Assembly: GCF_000813985.1 (NCBI RefSeq)
Contig: NZ_JWLJ01000001.1
Coordinates: 422,453-486,452 of the forward strand
Length of the DNA: 64,000 nucleotides
Direction: 5' to 3'
Origin: Ruegeria sp. ANG-R
GTDB lineage: Bacteria > Pseudomonadota > Alphaproteobacteria > Rhodobacterales > Rhodobacteraceae
The notes below the pieces were generated by a model, which was not told the origin of the DNA, did not search any database, and worked only from the letters and a program-made list of their open reading frames with translations. This document shows positions 59,141-64,000 of this stretch, one piece after another. The position numbers and the translations under genes are program-made. Positions within the stretch are counted from its first letter, which is position 1; the number at the start of each line of letters is the position of its first letter.

Positions 59141-59277
59141 TCCACTTCTTTCAGGCGTATCACTTCTTCAAGCGTATTGTGCGGTCGCCAGTATACAAGT
59201 CGATCAGGTGGTCTACGTCGGTGGCTCTTTGGTTGGCGATATTGATCACCTTCATTCTTGTTCGCTTTTTGGGATAG
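59137..59277 (+). CDS. Very small membrane protein (46 aa) in the lysis cassette
   Basis: A 46-codon frame starts at ATG 59137 inside the stop of the previous gene (ATGA overlap). It begins with a basic, aromatic part (MIHFFQAYHFFKRIVRSPVY) and ends in a single hydrophobic segment (ALWLAILITFILVRFLG). Its placement between a holin-like gene and the endolysin suggests a lysis regulator, such as an antiholin. The role is inference. Confidence 0.5.
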   Translation: MIHFFQAYHFFKRIVRSPVYKSIRWSTSVALWLAILITFILVRFLG

Positions 59278-59367
59278 CCACTGCTGCGCGAGTATAGCCG
59301 CGACGACTGACGAGTGATCAGGGTCGGGCTGCAAACCAAACGAAAATTCAAACTCTTGAGGTGTGAC

Positions 59368-60183
59368 ATGAATGTGTCGGACATCCAATTGGTGCTGGCC
59401 GATGCTGGCTACTATAAAGGTGCAATTGATGGCACGGCGGGGCCAAAGACCTATTCAGCTGTAGCCGCAGTCGAAAAGCTGCACGCCCGTTCTTACCGGA
59501 AGCCACCCGACAGGTGGTCGCGCCGTCGCCGTTTGATCGGGGCCGCGCAAGCGGTCCTACATGCGGGCGGGTTCGAGCCGGGCCATATCGACGGTTACGT
59601 CGGTCACAACACGTCCGAAGCCCTGATCGCGTGGCGTAGCAAAAAGGCTGGCGTTTCGTGGTCCGTTCCGATTGTGCCCGTCAAGGGTGCGCGAACACAC
59701 GCAAATCAGGCGCTATTCCCGCGTCAATCGGATATGCACACGTTCTATGGGGCGGCAGGCGGACCTCAGTGCACGGCTGGCGAAGTCGTGCTGCCATTCC
59801 CGATGTTGCTGGCTTGGAACAAGCAGCAGGTCATTCGTCGTTTCTTCTGCCATGAAAAGCTTGCGCGCCCGTTTACGGACATTTTTCGGCATGCCGTAAA
59901 GCATTACGGTCAGGCGGATATTGAGCGTTTGAACCTCAATATTTACGGCGGGTGCTTCAACTACAGAAAGAAGCGCGGCGGCGACACGCTGTCTACTCAC
60001 GCTTATGGCGCGGCACTCGATCTGAACCCGGCGAAAAACCAGCTGCGCTGGGGGGCCGACAGGGCGCAATTCGCCCATTCCGACTATGAGCCGTTCTGGA
60101 ACATCGTCATGGCGCACGGCGGCACGCCCGCAGGCTATGCGTGGGGCGCGGATTGGATGCACTTCCAATTCGCCCGGTTGTGA
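59368..60183 (+). CDS. Endolysin, M15 D-Ala-D-Ala carboxypeptidase-type with peptidoglycan-binding domain
   Basis: From the ATG at 59368 (GAGG upstream) the protein has 271 residues. Residues 3-100 hold peptidoglycan-binding repeats (SDIQLVLADAGYYKGAIDGTAG and FEPGHIDGYVGHNTSEALIAW). The C-terminal domain has STHAYGAALDLNPAKNQ (Hx6D zinc site) and DWMHFQF, the M15_4/VanY family signature. It should cut peptide stems in the cell wall at lysis. Confidence 0.9.
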   Translation: MNVSDIQLVLADAGYYKGAIDGTAGPKTYSAVAAVEKLHARSYRKPPDRWSRRRRLIGAAQAVLHAGGFEPGHIDGYVGHNTSEALIAWRSKKAGVSWSVPIVPVKGARTHANQALFPRQSDMHTFYGAAGGPQCTAGEVVLPFPMLLAWNKQQVIRRFFCHEKLARPFTDIFRHAVKHYGQADIERLNLNIYGGCFNYRKKRGGDTLSTHAYGAALDLNPAKNQLRWGADRAQFAHSDYEPFWNIVMAHGGTPAGYAWGADWMHFQFARL

Positions 60184-60193
60184 GGGGTGCGCC

Positions 60194-60445
60194 GTGTTTG
60201 AATGGTTCAAAAACAAGGTGATTGGTGGCGACACCGGCAAGCGCGAAAGCGCTTGGTTCCTATTCCTGATCTGGCTGTCAGCGGCGGTCGTGGTGTCCGT
60301 ATTGGACGCCATGGGCGTCAAGGCGCTCTTTGCAAAAGAGATGGTTCGTTATGCCGCTCCTGCGGTCTTTACGTGGCTGGCAGCGGCGCACGGCATGGAC
60401 TGGGCAACCGTCCAATGGAAAGGGAGGGGGCGCATCAATGGTTAA
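60194..60445 (+). CDS. Second holin-like membrane protein
   Basis: From the GTG at 60194 the protein has 83 residues with two hydrophobic segments (ESAWFLFLIWLSAAVVVSVL and the AAPAVFTWLAAAHGMDW region). It directly follows the endolysin and overlaps Rz by 8 bases, so it is a good alternative candidate for the actual holin. Confidence 0.65.
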   Translation: MFEWFKNKVIGGDTGKRESAWFLFLIWLSAAVVVSVLDAMGVKALFAKEMVRYAAPAVFTWLAAAHGMDWATVQWKGRGRING

Positions 60446-60776
60446 TCGGATCGTGATTGGCGTGGTCGTTGTGGCCGCGTTGGGGGCTGCGTTTGTCTTG
60501 GATCGTTCGATGGTCGCAAAACGGGCGCGGGAACTGGCCATTTCTCAGTGCGAGCAGGAATACGACATATCGGCCACGCGCGCTGAACTTGATGCCCTGC
60601 GGGCGCAGATCGCGGTCGAAAACGCCGCAAAGCATCACTTGCAAGAGAAAATTCAGGTCGCGCGCGGCGAAGCGATGCGACTGGCTGTGGAATTGGAGGC
60701 TTATGAGCGTGAAACCGAAATCAATCCTGACGGCGTTGTCGGTGCTGATCTTCTGCGCCGCCTGCAGTCAAACTGA
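60438..60776 (+). CDS. Inner-membrane spanin Rz-like
   Basis: From the ATG at 60438 the protein has 112 residues: an N-terminal membrane anchor (MVNRIVIGVVVVAALGAAFV) followed by a long charged coiled coil (LDALRAQIAVENAAKHHLQE). This is the Rz plan. Its C-terminal region overlaps the start of the Rz1 gene in another frame. Confidence 0.75.
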   Translation: MVNRIVIGVVVVAALGAAFVLDRSMVAKRARELAISQCEQEYDISATRAELDALRAQIAVENAAKHHLQEKIQVARGEAMRLAVELEAYERETEINPDGVVGADLLRRLQSN

Positions 60777-61002
60777 GTTTGAACAAGCGCGGGACGCAGG
60801 GCGGCGGGCAGGGGAACTGCGCGCCCAGAATGCCCTGCCGGAATATCCCGATGATTGCCGCCAGCTGGTCCGCAGCGGCGTAGCTATCGGTGATCGTCTG
60901 GATGTCGCGCTGCTGAAAGCTGATGCGGCGCTGTCGGGGCAGAATGACCGCATACAGCGCTGTGCTGATTGGTATGACGGTTTGAGGGCCAGTCGCAGCT
61001 GA
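60703..61002 (+). CDS. Outer-membrane lipoprotein spanin Rz1-like
   Basis: Starts within the Rz gene in a different frame (ATG 60703, GGAGG site upstream). The protein has 99 residues with a lipoprotein signal MSVKPKSILTALSVLIFCAA and lipobox Cys21. The mature part lacks the Pro-rich stretch of classical Rz1, but the overlapping arrangement is right. Together with Rz it would fuse inner and outer membranes at lysis. Confidence 0.7.
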   Translation: MSVKPKSILTALSVLIFCAACSQTEFEQARDAGRRAGELRAQNALPEYPDDCRQLVRSGVAIGDRLDVALLKADAALSGQNDRIQRCADWYDGLRASRS

Positions 61003-61466
61003 TGATCACTCTGGCCTTCTACAAGGGGCGCTCGGCCGATTTTTGGTCGCGCGCTACTGATGCTGTGATCCGTGCTGCAACCCGTGGTCGCTACTCTCAT
61101 GTAGAGTTCATACCCGGCCCGGTCGAACTTGGGTCTGAGTACGTTTGCTTGTCATCATCTGGTCGCGACGGTGGCGTGCGGGAAAAGATGATCCATCTCA
61201 GCCCTGAGCATTGGGATTTGGTGGAACTGGCAATCCCGTCTGCCGATCCCGAGGCGTATATTCGTGAGCGGATAGGGGCGCCCTATGACTACCCCGGACT
61301 GATCCTGTCGCACTTCTTTGCATTTGGCGGGCACGACAAGGCGCGTTGGTTCTGTTCCGAGCTATGCGCCGCCGCGCTGGGTCTGCCCGATCCCCACAGG
61401 GTTTCTCCGCAGATGCTCTTCGACATCGTGACGTGGCCTTTGCGGGCCGCGCCTGTCTCTTCCTGA
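61002..61466 (+). CDS. YiiX/permuted papain-like cysteine hydrolase
   Basis: The protein has 154 residues. Catalytic-type residues are His in RYSHVEFIPGP and Cys in ARWFCSELCAAALGLPDPHRVSP, an order typical of permuted papain-fold (YiiX/NlpC-like) proteins. It may be a second wall hydrolase or a protein with a host-directed role. It overlaps the Rz1 stop by one base. Confidence 0.65.
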   Translation: MITLAFYKGRSADFWSRATDAVIRAATRGRYSHVEFIPGPVELGSEYVCLSSSGRDGGVREKMIHLSPEHWDLVELAIPSADPEAYIRERIGAPYDYPGLILSHFFAFGGHDKARWFCSELCAAALGLPDPHRVSPQMLFDIVTWPLRAAPVSS

Positions 61467-61491
61467 ATCCCAACACAATGAGGTCTTTTCA

Positions 61492-62070
61492 ATGGTCTGG
61501 ATGATCATTCGTTTTGTGTGCTTTCTGCCTTTGCACATCATTGGGAAACTGCTGGCGTGGCCGCTTGTGCCGGTCGCCGTTATCTTCGCGGATCGTGAAG
61601 GGCGACTTCCTTACATAGTCCGGTGGCTTGAAACCCACGACAATGTGGGGTGGTCTGGCCCGCTGTCAGAACCGGCTACAGCTGCAGTGGTCGAAAGATG
61701 GGGGCAGCGGGCCGGGTTGTGCCGATGGCTTTGGCGAAACCGGGCGTACCGCTTGCGCTACATGATGGGCATTCCACTGCATCACAAAGATGTAGATTGG
61801 TCCGTTCTGCGCACGACGGGAAGCTATGAGGCCCCGCGCCGGGGCTGGTCCTTTAGCTACGTTGAGGTCGAAGCCAACGGGTTGCGGTTTTTCGAGTTCC
61901 AGCCCGGCTATAGCTTCGGGGTTATTCGTGTTTGGCGCTGGACGTCAAAAGAGTTCCGGCTGTATCTGCGTATCGGCTGGAAGGTCAAGGCGATGTCCAG
62001 AGGCCGCACCCGTGGCAGCATCGGCATGTTCACGGGGATCACGCCCCGGTCGGATGACTGGGACGATTGA
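61492..62070 (+). CDS. Hypothetical phage membrane protein
   Basis: The protein has 192 residues with an N-terminal membrane segment (WMIIRFVCFLPLHIIGKLLA) and a Trp/Arg-rich soluble part that has a DGR...YIVRWLETHD pattern and ends in an acidic tail. Proteins with this layout occur in the lysis regions of many phages; the function is unknown. Confidence 0.6.
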   Translation: MVWMIIRFVCFLPLHIIGKLLAWPLVPVAVIFADREGRLPYIVRWLETHDNVGWSGPLSEPATAAVVERWGQRAGLCRWLWRNRAYRLRYMMGIPLHHKDVDWSVLRTTGSYEAPRRGWSFSYVEVEANGLRFFEFQPGYSFGVIRVWRWTSKEFRLYLRIGWKVKAMSRGRTRGSIGMFTGITPRSDDWDD

Positions 62071-62079
62071 CCGCGAAGT

Positions 62080-62283
62080 TCAATTGTCGCTGAAATGCCA
62101 AAACACGGCGCTGAAAATGCCGCTCCATATGGCAATAAGTGCCGACACGGCGATGTCTTTCGGGACATCGGCGAACGCGAATTCAATCGTATCTGATTTG
62201 AACCATAGATAGCCCGTATAAGCCGTCGCGCTGACGCATATGATCGCCAGCGTGACGGCGATAATTTTCATAACATGGTCCAT
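62080..62283 (-). CDS. Small membrane protein on opposite strand (moron candidate)
   Basis: The protein has 67 residues with two hydrophobic segments (IIAVTLAIICVSATAYTGYL and VSALIAIWSGIFSAVFW). It has a good GAAAGAAG site and is convergent with the gene at 61492. The opposite orientation relative to the lysis genes suggests lysogen expression. Function unknown. Confidence 0.6.
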   Translation of the reverse strand: MDHVMKIIAVTLAIICVSATAYTGYLWFKSDTIEFAFADVPKDIAVSALIAIWSGIFSAVFWHFSDN

Positions 62284-62384
62284 ATCTTCTTTCCCCGAAT
62301 TGGCGGGGGTCGCGGTGCGCTAACACCGCAACCACGCAGCCACTTGTTCACACCGGCTGCGCCGACGCAATCTGTCCAGAAACG

Positions 62385-62420
62385 TCGCCCGACTCTCTCG
62401 CGCGAGAGCGGGCGTTTCTT
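62385..62420 (+). terminator. Hairpin upstream of the D12 methyltransferase gene
   Basis: CGCCCGA...CTCTCTCGCGCGAGAGCGGGCG is a long stem whose core is the 14-base palindrome CTCTCGCGCGAGAG (62395-62408), followed by TTTCTTATTC. It probably insulates the methyltransferase from upstream transcription or ends the lysis operon. Confidence 0.65.
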
Positions 62421-62435
62421 ATTCTGGAAACAACC

Positions 62436-63251
62436 ATGACGACAATGCAAAAAGTTTCACCCGCCGCCCCAGTTGCACCTTGGCTGGGCGGAAAGAAGGT
62501 GCTGCACAAGACGATTATTGATCGTATCGACCGGATCAAGCACGACACCTACGTCGAGCCATTTGTAGGGATGGGCGGTGTTTTTCTTCGTAGAACATGG
62601 AAACCGGCCTGCGAAGTCGCCAACGATCTGAATGGCGAGATCACCAATCTGTTTCGCATCCTGCAGCGCCACTACCCGCAGTTTCTGGAAGTGATGCGGT
62701 TTCAAGTCGCATCCCGTCGTGAGTTCGAGCGCTTGCGCGCCAGCGACCCTCTGACGTTGACCGATCTCGAACGGGCAGCGCGTTTCCTGTATTTGCAGCG
62801 ACTCGCCTTTGGTGGGCAGGTTCGGGGGGTGTTTGGGGTTTCGCCGGGCACCGCGCCTCGGTTCAGCCTTGCCAAGCTGGAACCCATTCTGGACGCCGCG
62901 CACGAACGCCTAGATGGCGTCGTGTTCGAGAACCTGTCGTGGGAAGATGTTGTGTCGCGCTGGGATAGTGCGGGTACTCTGTTCTACCTAGATCCGCCTT
63001 ACTGGGGCGGTGAAAGCGACTATGGGAAAAATATGTTTGAGCGCGCTGAATATGAGCGCATGGCGGACGCCTTGTCGTCAATCAAGGGTGCCTTCATTCT
63101 GTCGATCAACGATGTGCCTGAAATCCGTGAGTGCTTCGCTGCGTTCCACTTGGAGCCGGTCAAGCTGAAATACTCGGTATCAAAAGGTGGGGCGACCGAG
63201 GCGAAGGAATTGATCATCTCAAATCGCGAAGTCAAAACCAGCTTAATCTAG
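62436..63251 (+). CDS. D12-class N6-adenine DNA methyltransferase (Dam-like)
   Basis: The protein has 271 residues. Motif I is YVEPFVGMGGVFLRR and motif IV is TLFYLDPPYWG, in the alpha-class order, with a DLERAARFLYLQRLAFGGQVRGVFG segment typical of the D12 family. It is expected to methylate adenine in a short palindrome. A second, unrelated methyltransferase lies at 31791. Orphan with no restriction partner. Confidence 0.9.
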   Translation: MTTMQKVSPAAPVAPWLGGKKVLHKTIIDRIDRIKHDTYVEPFVGMGGVFLRRTWKPACEVANDLNGEITNLFRILQRHYPQFLEVMRFQVASRREFERLRASDPLTLTDLERAARFLYLQRLAFGGQVRGVFGVSPGTAPRFSLAKLEPILDAAHERLDGVVFENLSWEDVVSRWDSAGTLFYLDPPYWGGESDYGKNMFERAEYERMADALSSIKGAFILSINDVPEIRECFAAFHLEPVKLKYSVSKGGATEAKELIISNREVKTSLI

Positions 63252-63363
63252 GTCTGGTTATCGTACTATTTTGCGCTCTACGGGAATTCCCTAATTTCGC
63301 TCACTCGCGACGGGGAATATGGGGGTGTCGTCGGTCTGTCCGTATAGATTGACATCCCCCAAA

Positions 63364-63405
63364 GAAGGGCTGGCCAATTCCCCCTCGGCCAGCCCTTCAT
63401 TGTTT
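63364..63405. terminator. Bidirectional terminator after the methyltransferase
   Basis: Perfect 12-bp stem GAAGGGCTGGCC / GGCCAGCCCTTC with an 11-base loop, followed by TTGTTTTTGG on the plus strand. It serves the convergent ends of the methyltransferase and the minus-strand gene at 63397. Confidence 0.85.
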
Positions 63406-63789
63406 TTGGCGTTGCGATCTATGCTTTTGCTCTTCGTCAAAATCGGGTTCGAATTCGTAGGCTGTGCCGTCCTGCCGGAACCAGACGTTAGACTTTCCAT
63501 CGCTTCGCCATCTCTCAATGTACGCGGCATCAAGTTCGCTGGTCGGGATCGCGATCCGCGCGCTGATCAGAGCTTTCCTGATGAAGCGCAGCGACTGGCG
63601 ATCAAGCCATCCGGCTTTCGGATCGTCTTCGTGGCGGGCAATCCATTGTGCCAGAAAGTCACCCAAGGACGGCTCATACTCACGATCTTCAACACTTAGG
63701 TAGTGGCCGTATTCATCTGCCAGATGGGGCGGCAAGTCTCCAAGCGCCTCGGCGGCGCTGGAAATCCTTTGTTCGTGGCGTTCTTCCAT
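63397..63789 (-). CDS. Hypothetical protein
   Basis: The protein has 130 residues, acidic and helical (EERHEQRISSAAEALGDLPP start), ending in a basic tail. It has no recognised domain. It lies on the opposite strand to the methyltransferase, near the window end, so it is not clear whether it belongs to the phage core or to another accessory segment. Confidence 0.55.
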   Translation of the reverse strand: MEERHEQRISSAAEALGDLPPHLADEYGHYLSVEDREYEPSLGDFLAQWIARHEDDPKAGWLDRQSLRFIRKALISARIAIPTSELDAAYIERWRSDGKSNVWFRQDGTAYEFEPDFDEEQKHRSQRQKQ

Positions 63790-63792
63790 GGT

Positions 63793-63999
63793 TCACTTAC
63801 CTTCAACTGACTCGGCGTGTTTGAAGTCGCTGACGGTGTGAAAGAGCCCAGTTCGACATCCTGCCATTCGTCCGTTTGTGAAGGCCCAGCCGACCTTAAG
63901 CAGCACGTCGTGTTTGTAGTCTGATCCGCCAGCTTCGCCACTGTCGCATGCTTCCACGCCGGGGTGCGACAGGATGCCTTTTGGTGGTTTATACTGCAT
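63793..63999 (-). CDS. Hypothetical protein, at window end
   Basis: The protein has 68 residues from the ATG at 63999 and three cysteines (EACDSG, AGCRTG). It shares strand with the preceding gene, 3 bases apart. Upstream context is outside the window, so an earlier start cannot be excluded. Confidence 0.5.
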   Translation of the reverse strand: MQYKPPKGILSHPGVEACDSGEAGGSDYKHDVLLKVGWAFTNGRMAGCRTGLFHTVSDFKHAESVEGK

Positions 64000-64000
64000 G

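Larger units (their letters stand above)
18190..64000. mobile_element. Prophage integrated in dusA (right end outside window)
   Basis: Everything from attL to the window edge is phage-like: a leftward early operon, an immunity region with luxR-luxI, a rightward early operon, then head, tail, lysis and methyltransferase genes in normal late order. The head is lambda-type and the tail is P2-type and contractile, so the virion should be a myovirus. No integrase or excisionase is present up to 64,000, so the element is longer than 45.8 kb. All essential structural genes seem intact, which favours an inducible prophage. Confidence 0.93.

Noticed and set aside
18190-64000. Mu-like transposable phage or Rhodobacterales gene transfer agent
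   Set aside because: No MuA/MuB-type transposase is present and insertion is site-specific in dusA. GTA gene order and its siphovirus-type tail do not match this contractile P2-like tail.
1-64000. CRISPR array
   Set aside because: No regularly spaced direct repeats of CRISPR type were found in any part of the window; the repeats seen are short operator-like or arm-site-like elements.

Overview
The window looks like the chromosome of a marine Rhodobacteraceae (Roseobacter-group alphaproteobacterium). The basis is the gene content and protein character: a 4.2-region RpoD tail, a split nrdR-ribD / ribE / ribB-ribH-nusB cluster, an MmcB-type nuclease, and a tRNA-His with A73 and no encoded G-1, which is an alphaproteobacterial feature. 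Species cannot be fixed from this sequence alone.

Positions 1 to about 18,190 are host core genome. They hold the end of rpoD, an AraC regulator, small conserved genes (DCC thiol-disulfide family, DUF4166, YjbQ), nrdR-ribD, a leftward capsule export/Kdo-linker operon (kpsS, a Wza/KpsD-type exporter, kpsC), ribE, a PAP2 membrane enzyme, ribB-ribH-nusB, an IS5-type transposase remnant, an ArsR/AHSA1 pair, mmcB, a GNAT acetyltransferase and tRNA-His. Next come the first 23 codons of dusA (tRNA-dihydrouridine synthase A), where a prophage has inserted. RibB carries a GTP-cyclohydrolase-II-like tail that has lost its zinc cysteines.

From about 18,190 to the right edge the window is one temperate phage of at least 45.8 kb. 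Its right end and integrase are not in view. Next to attL are four GTCGTAC repeats that could be integrase arm sites. A long leftward operon (28,728 down to 18,454) encodes a phage beta clamp, a SNF2 helicase, a PD-(D/E)XK nuclease, a GapR/DUF2312 protein, a NYN protein, a PrtN-like regulator, a sulfotransferase and many small proteins. At the head of this region sits a complete luxR-luxI pair, followed by a small XRE repressor and a divergent Cro-sized gene. The rightward early genes (DUF1937, beta-class DNA methyltransferase, small DNA-binding proteins, replication-like protein) end in a NusG-like protein fused to a Lar-like zinc ribbon, placed just before two terminators, as a late antiterminator would be.

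The late region combines a lambda-type head (Nu1-like TerS, GpA TerL, portal, gpW, ClpP-type protease with nested scaffold, gpD, gpE) with a P2-type contractile tail (V, PAAR, W, J, I, fibre, FI, FII, E/E' with a GGGAAAC slippery site, T, U, X, D). A lysis cassette (holin-like proteins, M15 endolysin, overlapping Rz/Rz1) and a D12 adenine methyltransferase follow. Three opposite-strand genes look like morons.

The most exciting feature is the 28.7-30.8 kb control region. An intact acyl-homoserine-lactone synthase and a LuxR-type receptor are built into the immunity region, and one 18-bp palindrome (ATCATAAA-N2-TTTATGAT type) recurs five times, in front of each gene or operon start there. No repressor with a RecA-cleavable S24 domain is visible. 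Together this suggests a prophage that both makes and reads a quorum signal to set its lysis-lysogeny state; that reading is inference.
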